Shown here in pieces: positions 15,572 to 24,577 of a stretch of DNA of 64,000 nucleotides. Both the position numbers and the translations under genes were made by a program. Numbering within the stretch: the first letter of the stretch is position 1; each line of letters opens with the position of its first letter. The stretch spans positions 1-64,000 of the forward strand of contig JAFQZI010000098.1 in assembly GCA_017406005.1 (NCBI GenBank), written 5' to 3'. The notes beneath the pieces were generated by a model. That model saw nothing but the letters and a program-made list of their open reading frames with translations. It was not told where the DNA came from and searched no databases. The stretch comes from Oscillospiraceae bacterium (lineage in GTDB: Bacteria > Bacillota > Clostridia > Oscillospirales > Oscillospiraceae).

Positions 15572-16807
15572 ATGAAAAAACTTCTTGCGATCCTGATGGC
15601 TGTAGCAATGCTTTCCACAATGGTTTTTGCCGGCGGGGTAACGGCTGCTGCAGACGAAAATGTTGAGATCCACTATGCCTACTGGGCATCGATGGATGAG
15701 TACTATGAGCAGTGCAAAGCGGCTTTTGAGGCGAGCCATCCGGGAATCACCATCGTCCTGGAGCACACCTCCTGGGGTGAATACTGGACGAAGCTGGAAG
15801 CTGCTGCAACCGGCGGCAGTGTAGCGGATGTGTTCCACATGAACGGCGTGAACATCACCAAGTATGCTGATGGCGGAGTCCTTCTCCCGATCGATGACTT
15901 CATCGCCGCTTCTGAAGTGGATCTTGCCAACTTCCCGGAAGCCATGAACAACATGTATAATTATGACGGGACCCAGTACGGCATTGCCATGGACTACGAT
16001 ACCGTCGGCCTGTGGTACAACAAGGCTCTGTTCGACAAGGCAGGCGTTGCTTACCCGACCAGTGACTGGACATGGGATGACATGGTGGTAGCAGCTGCTG
16101 TAATCACCGGCATTGAAGACGGTGTTTACGGCATTGCAGCCGGCTATTCCGATCAGCAGGGCTTCTACAACACCTGCTTTGCAGAAGACGGCTGGTTTGT
16201 TGACGGCGAGAAGTTTGGCTTCAACGAGCCGGGAACCCGCGCAGGCATCAAGTGCTGGGTCGATCTGATCGAGGCGGGATATTCTCCCTCTGAAGTATCC
16301 CTGGAAGAGAACGAAGGCTACCTGCAGTTCATGGCCGGCAAACTCGGCATGATCTTCTCCGGTGACTGGATGGTCAAGTACTATGCTTCCGAAGATTCCT
16401 CCGTGGCAGACGTCTGCGATGTTGTTGAAATGCCCTTGATGTCCACCGGAAAGCGTGCCTCCGTGATCCACGGCAAGGCAAACTGCATCTCCGTGGCAAC
16501 AGAGCATCCGGATGAAGCCTGGGCATGGGTTGAGTACCTGTCCGGCCCCGAGGCCATGGCTCTGATGGGTCAGATGGGTATTGCCATCCCGTCCTATCTG
16601 GAGTATTCTCCGCTCTTCTTTGAAGCATATCCGCAGTACAACATGGGCATCTATGCCGATGCTGCTGCAAACTACTCCTATGTCTACCCCTCTTCCGCAT
16701 TCAACACCGAGTGGTCTGACATTATGTGGAACGAGCTCGTACAGGCATTCAACCTGGAAATCAGCGTGGATGAAGCCTGCGACAATATCATGGAGCAGAT
16801 CGGATAA
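15572..16807 (+). CDS. Sugar ABC transporter substrate-binding protein (CUT1)
   Basis: 411 residues from the ATG at 15572 (SD GGAGG, 8 bases). The signal peptide 'MKKLLAILMAVAMLSTMVFAGG' has no lipobox. Family-1 binding-protein features: 'VEIHYAYWASMDEYYEQCKAAFEASHPGI', 'TSWGEYWTKLEAAATGGSVADVFHMNG', 'AMDYDTVGLWYNKALFDKAGV' and 'TGKRASVIHGKANCISVATEHPDEAW'. Binds a sugar or glycan outside the cell for the two permeases downstream. A strong hairpin (16824-16855) follows and may raise its dose over the permeases. Confidence 0.92.
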   Translation: MKKLLAILMAVAMLSTMVFAGGVTAAADENVEIHYAYWASMDEYYEQCKAAFEASHPGITIVLEHTSWGEYWTKLEAAATGGSVADVFHMNGVNITKYADGGVLLPIDDFIAASEVDLANFPEAMNNMYNYDGTQYGIAMDYDTVGLWYNKALFDKAGVAYPTSDWTWDDMVVAAAVITGIEDGVYGIAAGYSDQQGFYNTCFAEDGWFVDGEKFGFNEPGTRAGIKCWVDLIEAGYSPSEVSLEENEGYLQFMAGKLGMIFSGDWMVKYYASEDSSVADVCDVVEMPLMSTGKRASVIHGKANCISVATEHPDEAWAWVEYLSGPEAMALMGQMGIAIPSYLEYSPLFFEAYPQYNMGIYADAAANYSYVYPSSAFNTEWSDIMWNELVQAFNLEISVDEACDNIMEQIG

Positions 16808-16823
16808 TCCTTAAATCCTCTTT

Positions 16824-16855
16824 GCGGACGTGACGGGCCTCCCCGCCACGTCCGC
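16824..16855 (+). terminator. Intra-operon hairpin after the sugar-binding protein gene
   Basis: GCGGACGTG...CACGTCCGC with an inner GC-rich stem and no long T-run. Such hairpins protect the upstream mRNA or attenuate transcription, giving more binding protein than permease. Confidence 0.6.
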
Positions 16856-16886
16856 CGCATTTAATATGAGAAAAAGGAGTCCTCCC

Positions 16887-17786
16887 ATGAAAAAGCGCCA
16901 CCTAACAAAAGAAAAACTTACCAACTGGGCCTGGGGCTACAGCATGATCCTGCCCCTCCTCCTCGGCCTGGGAGTTTTTTATTTCTACCCTGTGGGGAAG
17001 GTCATACGCGACAGCTTTTACAATGTGGGTGCTTTCAACAAATCCTCCTGGGCGGGGCTGGCAAACTACGAAAAGATGCTCTCTGACTCCGGGATGTGGA
17101 AAAGCCTCGGAAACACCTTTTCCTACGTGCTGATCATTATTCCCGCAACCGTCTTCTTTTCCCTGGTGCTGGCAGCTCTGCTGAACACAAAAATCAAAGG
17201 CCGCGGCGTGTTCCGCGTTATCTTCTTTGTCCCGACGGTTACCATGTCCGCTGCTATTGCAATGGTCTGGCGCTGGATCTTCAACGGGGATTTCGGGATT
17301 CTGAATTATCTGGTGAAGCTCCTGGGCGGACAGGGGCACTACTGGCTGAGCGAGCAGGCCACCGCGCTTGTCTGTATCTCTCTGGTCTCGATCTGGATGG
17401 GCGTGGGCTACAACATGATCATCCTTCTCGCAGGCATCCAGGGCATCCCCTCCGTCTATTATGAGGCGGCAGAGCTGGACGGCGCATCCAAAATCCGCCA
17501 GTTCTTTACCATCACGCTTCCTTTGGTCACGCCGACGCTCTTCTTTGTGCTGACAACAACCGTCATCTCCACCCTGCAGATATTTGACGTTATTTATATG
17601 ATGATCCCGGCAAAGAGCACTGCCATGCGCTATACACAAAGCGTTGTCATGTACTTCTACCGCAACGCATTTGAGTTCTCCAAGAAGGGATATGCCAGTG
17701 CTATTGCCGTGTTCCTTTTCCTGATCATCATGCTGCTCACCCTGCTTCAGATGCGTCTGCAGAAGAAGTGGGTTGTATATGATTGA
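16887..17786 (+). CDS. Sugar ABC transporter permease (MalF-like)
   Basis: 299 residues from the ATG at 16887 (AAGGAG, 7 bases). About six membrane segments; the EAA loop is 'YYEAAELDGASKIRQFFTITLPLVTPT'. Forms a heterodimer with the next gene product in the cytoplasmic membrane. No ATPase gene is in the operon, so a shared MsmX-type ATPase encoded elsewhere is the likely partner, as is usual in Firmicutes CUT1 systems. Confidence 0.9.
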   Translation: MKKRHLTKEKLTNWAWGYSMILPLLLGLGVFYFYPVGKVIRDSFYNVGAFNKSSWAGLANYEKMLSDSGMWKSLGNTFSYVLIIIPATVFFSLVLAALLNTKIKGRGVFRVIFFVPTVTMSAAIAMVWRWIFNGDFGILNYLVKLLGGQGHYWLSEQATALVCISLVSIWMGVGYNMIILLAGIQGIPSVYYEAAELDGASKIRQFFTITLPLVTPTLFFVLTTTVISTLQIFDVIYMMIPAKSTAMRYTQSVVMYFYRNAFEFSKKGYASAIAVFLFLIIMLLTLLQMRLQKKWVVYD

Positions 17787-17801
17787 GAGGAGGGGATAAA
17801 G

Positions 17802-18644
17802 ATGCCGCAGAAAATCCGTCGGAAGAAAATGCCTGCCGGGACGGCAGTGGTTTATATCGTCCTGATCCTGGGCTGCTTTATTACGCTGGCTCCTTTTGCC
17901 TGGATGCTGCTGACTTCCTTTAAGACGCAGGTGGAAGCCGTTTCCATTCCCCCCTCCATCCTCCCGCGCCACTGGGATATCAGTTCGTATCTGACGCTCT
18001 CGGATAAACTGCCGTTCTGGCGGATGTACGGCAATACGGTTCTTACGGCAATCATTATCGTAGCCGGTCAGCTGACGCTGTGCTCTCTCGCCGGGTACGC
18101 TTTTGCCCGGATCCGCTTCCCGGGCAGGGACGCACTCTTTGTGCTCTGCCTTGCCGTGCTGATGATTCCGAGCTCCTTCCTGATTCTCCCGCAGTACTTG
18201 ACCATGCAGAAGATGAAACTCCTGAACACCCTTCGCGCTGTCTTCCTGCCGAACCTCTTCTCCGCCTTCGGGACCTTCCTGATGCGCCAGTTCTTTATGG
18301 CGATCCCGCAGGAACTGGAGGATGCCGCCCGGATTGACGGCTGCGGCCACGGGCGGATCTTCGTTCAGATCATGCTCCCGCTTGTGAAGCCTGGACTGGT
18401 CTCTCTCGGCGTGCTGACGCTGCGGTTTGCGTGGAATAACCTCATGTGGCCGATGATCGTCAATACCTCGCCGGATAAGATGACGCTTGCTGCAGGCCTC
18501 AGTTACCTGCAGGGCCAGTATCTGACGGACTACCCCAGCATCATGGCAGGTGCCCTCCTGTCCATCATCCCGCTGATCATCATTTATGCAATCTTCCAGA
18601 AACAATTTATCGAAGGCATTGCCCTGACAGGCATCAAAGGCTGA
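17802..18644 (+). CDS. Sugar ABC transporter permease (MalG-like)
   Basis: 280 residues. Carbohydrate-type inner membrane subunit: 'FAWMLLTSFKTQVEAVSIPPSILP' near the N-terminus, EAA loop 'IPQELEDAARIDGCGHGRIFVQIMLPLVKPGL', and the C-terminus 'FIEGIALTGIKG' typical of MalG relatives. SD GAGGGG. Last gene of the operon; a terminator follows at 18669. Confidence 0.92.
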   Translation: MPQKIRRKKMPAGTAVVYIVLILGCFITLAPFAWMLLTSFKTQVEAVSIPPSILPRHWDISSYLTLSDKLPFWRMYGNTVLTAIIIVAGQLTLCSLAGYAFARIRFPGRDALFVLCLAVLMIPSSFLILPQYLTMQKMKLLNTLRAVFLPNLFSAFGTFLMRQFFMAIPQELEDAARIDGCGHGRIFVQIMLPLVKPGLVSLGVLTLRFAWNNLMWPMIVNTSPDKMTLAAGLSYLQGQYLTDYPSIMAGALLSIIPLIIIYAIFQKQFIEGIALTGIKG

Positions 18645-18668
18645 CGAATCATTCCAAAGACTTTCCTA

Positions 18669-18704
18669 GATGGCGTCGTGTTTTACGACGTCATCCTTTT
18701 TTTG
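18669..18704 (+). terminator. Terminator of the sugar operon (GATGGCGTCG hairpin family)
   Basis: GATGGCGTCG (18669-18678), a 7-base loop, CGACGTCATC (18686-18695), then a run of eight T. The same stem occurs in the 74-bp repeats at 2609-2635 and 4253-4279. Confidence 0.85.
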
Positions 18705-18839
18705 TCGGCTGCGGGCTTCAAAAAACGGGTTTAGGCAGACGGGAATATCGCCGGTTCGAGCATTTTGTACAAGAACAGCGGGTGTGGGCGGGTGAATTCT
18801 CAGAGGTTTGCATGAAAAGTAATAAAAATAAATATTATC

Positions 18840-18879
18840 TTGACAATGATGCATAATTTCTGTATAATCGCTGCATAAT
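18840..18879 (+). promoter_or_regulatory. Arginine operon promoter with paired TGCATAAT sites
   Basis: TTGACA (18840-18845), a 17-base spacer and TATAAT (18863-18868). TGCATAAT occurs at 18850-18857 and 18872-18879, 22 bp (two helical turns) apart and framing the -10 box. AT-rich dyads in this position suit an ArgR repressor; the match to the known ARG box is only partial. Confidence 0.65.
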
Positions 18880-18910
18880 CATTAATATTTGTCACGGAGG
18901 GCTAATAATT

Positions 18911-20125
18911 ATGAATAAAGCCGACATAAAAAAAGTTGTTCTTGCGTATTCCGGAGGGCTGGACACTTCGGTCATAATCCCATGGCTGAAGGAAAACTAT
19001 AATGGCTGTGAAGTTATTGCCGTCGCTGCCAATGTAGGGCAGGGAGATGAACTGGACGGCCTGGAGGAAAAGGCGATCAAGACAGGCGCATCCAAGCTGT
19101 ATATTCTGGATCTGACGGACGAGTACGTCAACGATTACATTATCCCTTGCATGAAAGCCGGCGCAATATATGAGGACTATCTGCTTGGCACCAGCCATGC
19201 AAGGCCCTGCATCGCGAAAGGGCTGGTGGATATCGCTCTGAAGGAAGGGGCAGACGCCATTGCGCACGGCTGCACCGGAAAAGGGAACGATCAGGTCCGC
19301 TTTGAGCTCGCCATAAAGCACTTTGCACCGAACATGCCGGTCATTGCCCCCTGGCGCGAATGGACCATCAAATCCAGGGACGAGGAGATCGATTACGCCG
19401 AAGCGCACAATGTGCCTTTAAGGATCAACCGTGAGACAAACTATTCCAAGGACAAGAACCTCTGGCATCTCTCTCATGAAGGGCTGGATCTCGAGGATCC
19501 CGCAAACGAACCGCAGTACGAGAAGCCCGGCTTCCTGGAGATGAGTGTTTCTCCGATCCAGGCACCGGATGTCCCGGCCTATGTAACGCTGGACTTTGCA
19601 GAAGGAATCCCGATAGCGCTGGACGGGGAGAAAATGAGCAGCAAAGACATCATTATGAAGCTCAACGAGATCGGCGGCAAAAACGGCATCGGCCTTCTGG
19701 ACATTGTGGAAAACCGGCTCGTCGGCATGAAGTGCCGCGGCATTTACGAAACGCCGGGCGGCACGATCCTCTATGCGGCCCACAGTGCACTGGAAACCAT
19801 CTGCCTGGACAAGATGACCCTCCATGAAAAGCAGAAGCTGGCCATCACGTTTGGTGAGCTGGTATACAACGGGCAGTGGTTTACCCCGCTCAGGGAGGCG
19901 CTGAGCGCCTTTGTGGACAAGACGCAGGAGCGCGTCACCGGAACGGTTAAGCTGAAGCTCTACAAGGGCAATATCATCAAAGCCGGCATCTGGAGTGAAA
20001 AATCCCTCTACAGCGAAAAAATCGCAACCTTCGGGGAGAGTGATTACAACCAGGCGGATGCGGTCGGATTCATCAATCTCTACGGTCTTCCCATTCAGGT
20101 ACAGGCTCTCGTGGACGGCAAGTAA
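18911..20125 (+). CDS. argG: Argininosuccinate synthase
   Basis: 404 residues, full length. Joins citrulline and aspartate with ATP, the seventh step of arginine synthesis. The N-terminal ATP pyrophosphatase loop '[20 protein letters not shown]' and '[40 protein letters not shown]' are diagnostic. SD GGAGGG about 10 bases upstream. First gene of a nine-gene operon running to 31696, behind a consensus promoter at 18840 with candidate ArgR sites. Confidence 0.97.
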   Translation: MNKADIKKVVLAYSGGLDTSVIIPWLKENYNGCEVIAVAANVGQGDELDGLEEKAIKTGASKLYILDLTDEYVNDYIIPCMKAGAIYEDYLLGTSHARPCIAKGLVDIALKEGADAIAHGCTGKGNDQVRFELAIKHFAPNMPVIAPWREWTIKSRDEEIDYAEAHNVPLRINRETNYSKDKNLWHLSHEGLDLEDPANEPQYEKPGFLEMSVSPIQAPDVPAYVTLDFAEGIPIALDGEKMSSKDIIMKLNEIGGKNGIGLLDIVENRLVGMKCRGIYETPGGTILYAAHSALETICLDKMTLHEKQKLAITFGELVYNGQWFTPLREALSAFVDKTQERVTGTVKLKLYKGNIIKAGIWSEKSLYSEKIATFGESDYNQADAVGFINLYGLPIQVQALVDGK

Positions 20126-20134
20126 GCGGCAGCG

Positions 20135-21514
20135 ATGGCGAAAATGTGGGCCGGCGTCACAGCCGGCAATACAGACAGGCTGGCGGATGCGTTCAACTCT
20201 TCCATCCGTGTTGACAGCCGGATGTACCGGGAAGATATCACGGGGAGCATGGCGCATGCTGCCATGCTGGCTTCCAAAGGGATAATTACGGAAGAGGACC
20301 GCAAACTCATGACGGAAGGGCTCGCGGGGATCCTGGATGACATACAGTCCGGTGCCCTGCCTGTCGACCAGGACTGTGAAGACATCCATATGTTCGTCGA
20401 GCAGGTCCTGACGGAGCGGATCGGTGACACCGGAAAAAAGCTCCATACGGCGCGCAGCCGCAATGACCAGGTCGCGCTTGACCTGAGGATGTACCTGCGC
20501 AGCGAGTGCGACGAGCTTTCCGACCTGATCCGCGATCTGCTGGGAGCCCTGGCAACGCTGGCGGAAGAGCACAAGGAAACCATCATGCCGGGTTATACAC
20601 ACCTGCAGCGGGCACAGCCGGTGAGCTTCGGCCACTATATGATGGCTTATGCCATGATGCTGGTGCGGGATCTGGACAGGATTTCCGACTGCAGAAAGAG
20701 AATCAATATTTCTCCGATCGGCTGCTGTGCGCTGGCCGGGACGACCTATCAGACGGACCGGACTATGGAAGCTGAGCTGCTGGGGTTCGACGGCATCACC
20801 TTGAACAGCATCGACGGCGTCTCCGATCGGGACTTTGCCGTGGAACTTCTGAGCACGCTTTCCGTGCTGATGATGCACCTCTCACGGCTATCCGAGGAAC
20901 TGATTCTCTGGGCAAGCTGGGAATTCCAGTTTATTACGATCTCGGATGCGTATACCACAGGGTCCTCGATTATGCCGCAGAAGCGAAACGCGGACATGGC
21001 AGAGCTGATCCGGGGAAAGACCGGGCGTGTTTACGGCGATCTGATCGGCCTGCTTACGATCCTGAAAGGCCTTCCGCTTGCCTATAACAAGGACATGCAG
21101 GAAGACAAAGAGGGCGTTTTTGATGCCTGCGATACCGTAAAAATGTGCCTGCAGATTCTCAGGCCGATGCTTCTCACCATGACAGTCCATAAGGAAAACA
21201 TGCTCAGGGCGGCACAGAAAGGCTTCATCAATGCAACGGATCTGGCGGATTATCTCGTAAAGAAGGGCCTGCCGTTCCGCACGGCGTATAAAATCACGGG
21301 GAATCTCGTGGCAGTGTGCATGCAGACGAACAGAGTGCTGGAGGATATCCCGATAGAAGAATACCGGCAGTACAGCGAGCTCTTTTCCGAGGACCTGTAT
21401 CAGGAGATCAGCCTGAAGACATGCATGGAGAAGAGAATCTCCGCGGGGGGCACTTCAAGCACTTCGGTTGAAAAGCAGATTGCATTTATCAGGAGTTTAT
21501 TGAACAATGACTAA
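20135..21514 (+). CDS. argH: Argininosuccinate lyase
   Basis: 459 residues. Cleaves argininosuccinate to arginine and fumarate. The fumarase-superfamily signature 'GSSIMPQKRNADMAELIRG' carries the catalytic serine loop; 'KLHTARSRNDQVALDLRMYL' and 'GYTHLQRAQPVSFGHY' are also conserved. It begins 9 bases after argG with only a weak SD, so translation may be coupled. The 3' end overlaps argC by 8 bases. Confidence 0.97.
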   Translation: MAKMWAGVTAGNTDRLADAFNSSIRVDSRMYREDITGSMAHAAMLASKGIITEEDRKLMTEGLAGILDDIQSGALPVDQDCEDIHMFVEQVLTERIGDTGKKLHTARSRNDQVALDLRMYLRSECDELSDLIRDLLGALATLAEEHKETIMPGYTHLQRAQPVSFGHYMMAYAMMLVRDLDRISDCRKRINISPIGCCALAGTTYQTDRTMEAELLGFDGITLNSIDGVSDRDFAVELLSTLSVLMMHLSRLSEELILWASWEFQFITISDAYTTGSSIMPQKRNADMAELIRGKTGRVYGDLIGLLTILKGLPLAYNKDMQEDKEGVFDACDTVKMCLQILRPMLLTMTVHKENMLRAAQKGFINATDLADYLVKKGLPFRTAYKITGNLVAVCMQTNRVLEDIPIEEYRQYSELFSEDLYQEISLKTCMEKRISAGGTSSTSVEKQIAFIRSLLNND

Positions 21515-22421
21515 GATATTCATTGACGGGAGTGCGGGAACGACCGGGCTTCGTATTCGGGAAAGGCTGGAGCAGCGTGCAGAGCTGGAACTCCTCAGCC
21601 TGCCGGAGGCACTCCGAAAAGACAGCAAGGCACGGGAAGAGATCATCAATGAAGCGGACATCGCTTTCTTCTGCCTGCCGGATGCCGCTGCTATCGAAGC
21701 TGCAGCGCTGGTCCACGGGAATACTGCCGTGATCGACACCTCCACCGCACACCGCACAGCGGATGGCTGGGCCTACGGTTTCCCGGAGCTCCATGGCCTG
21801 CGTGAGAAAATCAGCCAAAGCAAACGGATTGCAAATCCAGGCTGTCATGCCAGCGGGTTTATTTCGCTGACAGAGCCGCTGGTACACGAGGGCCTGATCT
21901 CACCGGATACGCTGTTGAGCTGTTTCTCCGTTACAGGCTTTTCGGGAGGAGGCAAAAAAATGGTTGCCGACTATGAATCCGACAGCCGGGCTGAGGAGTT
22001 GGATTCACCCCGCCAGTACGGGCTGACCCAGCAGCACAAGCATCTGGCCGAGATGACAAAGATCTCGGGGCTTGAAACGGCACCGATCTTCTGCCCGATT
22101 GTGGCAGATTACTACAGCGGAATGGTCGTCACGGTGCCCCTTTTCCGAAAGGATCTGAAAGGAAGCGTTGAAGATATCAAAGCGGTGTACCGGGCCTGTT
22201 ACCACAGCGCCATCGTACACTATGAGGAGTATGAAGACGGCATGATTGCCGGGAATGCGCTGTCCGGCCGGGATGATATGCGCATCACCGTCGCCGGAAA
22301 TGAAGACAGAATTCTTCTGATCTCCGTCTTTGACAATCTCGGAAAAGGCGCATCCGGGGCGGCGATTCAGAATATGAACATTCTGCTCGGCCTGGATGAG
22401 ACGGCAGGGCTTGTGGTGTAA
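21507..22421 (+). CDS. argC: N-acetyl-gamma-glutamyl-phosphate reductase (short type)
   Basis: 304 residues, the shorter of the two ArgC classes. Reduces N-acetylglutamyl phosphate with NADPH. 'IFIDGSAGTTGLRIRERL' is the nucleotide-binding start; the catalytic cysteine is in 'RIANPGCHASGF'; 'SVTGFSGGGKKM' follows. It overlaps argH by 8 bases. Confidence 0.95.
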   Translation: MTKIFIDGSAGTTGLRIRERLEQRAELELLSLPEALRKDSKAREEIINEADIAFFCLPDAAAIEAAALVHGNTAVIDTSTAHRTADGWAYGFPELHGLREKISQSKRIANPGCHASGFISLTEPLVHEGLISPDTLLSCFSVTGFSGGGKKMVADYESDSRAEELDSPRQYGLTQQHKHLAEMTKISGLETAPIFCPIVADYYSGMVVTVPLFRKDLKGSVEDIKAVYRACYHSAIVHYEEYEDGMIAGNALSGRDDMRITVAGNEDRILLISVFDNLGKGASGAAIQNMNILLGLDETAGLVV

Positions 22422-22464
22422 GGAAGTTTTCAGTGTATCGGATGAAAGGGCAGGAGGAATGAAT

Positions 22465-23688
22465 ATGGACAAATTTGAAAATATTCCCGGCGGCGTATGC
22501 GCCGCGAGCGGCTTTCAGGCTGCCGGCGTCTATTGCGGGATCAGGAAGAACCCCGGCAAAAAGGATCTTTCCCTGATCTTCAGTGAGGTTCCGGCTTCTG
22601 CGGCTGCGGTTTATACGACGAACCTGGTTAAGGGAGCCCCTCTGACGGTGACAAAAAAGCATATTGCCGACGGCAAGGCACAGGCCGTGATCTGCAACAG
22701 CGGCAACGCCAACACCTGCAATGCTGACGGCATCGAGATTGCCGAAAAGATGAGTGCTCTGACCGGCGAAGCGCTCGGGATCGCACCGGAGGATGTTGTG
22801 GTAGCTTCCACAGGCGTCATCGGTCAGCCGCTGAATATAGCGCCGATTGCGGCAGGGATTCCCCAGCTTGCCGAGCAGCTCTCTCCGGAGGGGAGCTCTG
22901 AGGCCTGCGCGGCCATTATGACGACGGATACCGTCAAAAAAGAGGTTGCCGTAGCGTTCACCCTCGGCGGGAAGTGCTGTCATCTCGGAGGCATCGCCAA
23001 GGGCAGCGGCATGATCCATCCCAATATGGCGACGATGCTGGGCTTCCTCACAACGGATGCGGCGGTGAGCCCGGCAATGCTGCAGAAGGCGCTTTCCGAC
23101 AATATCCAGAACACCTTCAACATGGTCAGTGTGGATGGGGATACTTCCACAAATGACATGGTTGTGATTCTCGCAAACGGCCTCGCCGGGAACGCAGAGA
23201 TCACGGAGGAAGGCGAGGATTATGATACCTTCGCACAGGCTCTGAACGCGGCCACCGTGCCGCTCTGCCGGATGATTGCCGGAGACGGAGAAGGGGCCAC
23301 AAAGCTGCTGGAGTGCCGTGTGACCGGAGGAAAAACGCTCCCGGTGGCCAAAACAGTGGCAAGAAGCGTTATCAGTTCCAGCCTGACCAAGGCGGCGATG
23401 TTCGGAGAAGATGCCAACTGGGGCAGGGTTCTCTGCGCCATCGGCTACAGCGGGGCGGATGTGGACGTCACGAAAGTCGATGTGGTGTTCCAGTCAGCTG
23501 CCGGGACGGTCACCGTATGTGAAAACGGAGCAGGGGTGCCCTTCTCCGAGGAACTGGCAGCGAAGGTTCTGCACGAAAAGGAAATCGATATTCTGATTGA
23601 TCTGAACGACGGAGATGCATCCGCGACGGCATGGGGCTGTGACCTGACCTACGACTACGTCAAGATCAACGGAGATTACAGGACCTGA
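22465..23688 (+). CDS. argJ: Bifunctional ornithine acetyltransferase / N-acetylglutamate synthase
   Basis: 407 residues from the ATG at 22465; the ATG at 22459 is too near the GGAGG. Transfers acetyl from acetylornithine to glutamate, and where bifunctional also from acetyl-CoA, which would explain the lack of argA here. The self-cleavage site is 'KGSGMIHPNMATMLGF', with the nucleophilic Thr in 'MATML'. 'AMFGEDANWGRVLCAIGYSG' is conserved near the C-terminal part. Confidence 0.95.
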   Translation: MDKFENIPGGVCAASGFQAAGVYCGIRKNPGKKDLSLIFSEVPASAAAVYTTNLVKGAPLTVTKKHIADGKAQAVICNSGNANTCNADGIEIAEKMSALTGEALGIAPEDVVVASTGVIGQPLNIAPIAAGIPQLAEQLSPEGSSEACAAIMTTDTVKKEVAVAFTLGGKCCHLGGIAKGSGMIHPNMATMLGFLTTDAAVSPAMLQKALSDNIQNTFNMVSVDGDTSTNDMVVILANGLAGNAEITEEGEDYDTFAQALNAATVPLCRMIAGDGEGATKLLECRVTGGKTLPVAKTVARSVISSSLTKAAMFGEDANWGRVLCAIGYSGADVDVTKVDVVFQSAAGTVTVCENGAGVPFSEELAAKVLHEKEIDILIDLNDGDASATAWGCDLTYDYVKINGDYRT

Positions 23689-23689
23689 T

Positions 23690-24577
23690 ATGGACAGCTT
23701 CACCAACACTGAAAGGGCACAGGTGCTGACGGAAGCACTGCCCTATATCCGCCGGTACAACGGGAAAATCATCGTTGTCAAATACGGCGGCAATGCGATG
23801 GTCAATGACGAACTGCGTCAGCAGGTGATGGAGGACATCGTCCTTCTATGGCTGGTCGGCGTGCGCGTGGTGCTTGTGCACGGAGGCGGCCCGGAGATCA
23901 GCGAGCTGATGACCAAACTCGGAAAAAAGCCGGAATTTGTTGACGGCCTTCGCGTGACGGATCAGGAGACAGTGGATATTGTCCAGATGGTCCTCGCAGG
24001 GAAGGTCAATAAGACGCTCGTCAAACTCCTCGGGAAAAGAGGAGGAAAGTCCATGGGGATCTCCGGTATGGACGGCGGGCTGATCAAAGCGAAAATGCGT
24101 AATCCGGATCTCGGCTATGTCGGCAGCATCGTCGGTGTCAACATCCAGCCGGTCATGGATCTGCTGGAAAAGGGATATATCCCGGTGATCTCAACCCTCG
24201 GCTGTGACGAGGAGGGCAACACCTACAACATCAACGGGGATACGGCAGCAGCCTATATCGCGGGAGCTCTCGGCGCAGAGAGGCTGATCATGATGACGGA
24301 CATCGCAGGCGTCCTGCGCGACAAAAATGATCCTTCCACACTGATCCCGGAGCTCACGATCGATGATGCGGTAGAGCTTTTTGAGGAAAAGGTGATTGCA
24401 GGGGGGATGATCCCGAAGATCGAGTGCTGCATCGATGCGATCAACCGCGGTGTAGAGAGTGTGATCATTATGGACGGGCGGGTGCCGCATTCCATCCTTA
24501 TGGAACTCCTGACGGATGAAGGCGCCGGAACGATGGTAGTGAAGAACAAAAACAGTGCAGAGGAGAATACAAAATGA
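23690..24577 (+). CDS. argB: Acetylglutamate kinase
   Basis: 295 residues. Phosphorylates N-acetylglutamate, usually the feedback-controlled step. 'IIVVKYGGNAMVNDELRQQVMEDIVLL' (glycine-rich ATP loop with catalytic Lys), 'VLVHGGGPEISELMTKLG' and 'NINGDTAAAYIAGALGAERLIMMTDIAGVL' define the amino-acid kinase fold. It follows argJ by one base. The stop overlaps the argD start (ATGA). Confidence 0.97.
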   Translation: MDSFTNTERAQVLTEALPYIRRYNGKIIVVKYGGNAMVNDELRQQVMEDIVLLWLVGVRVVLVHGGGPEISELMTKLGKKPEFVDGLRVTDQETVDIVQMVLAGKVNKTLVKLLGKRGGKSMGISGMDGGLIKAKMRNPDLGYVGSIVGVNIQPVMDLLEKGYIPVISTLGCDEEGNTYNINGDTAAAYIAGALGAERLIMMTDIAGVLRDKNDPSTLIPELTIDDAVELFEEKVIAGGMIPKIECCIDAINRGVESVIIMDGRVPHSILMELLTDEGAGTMVVKNKNSAEENTK

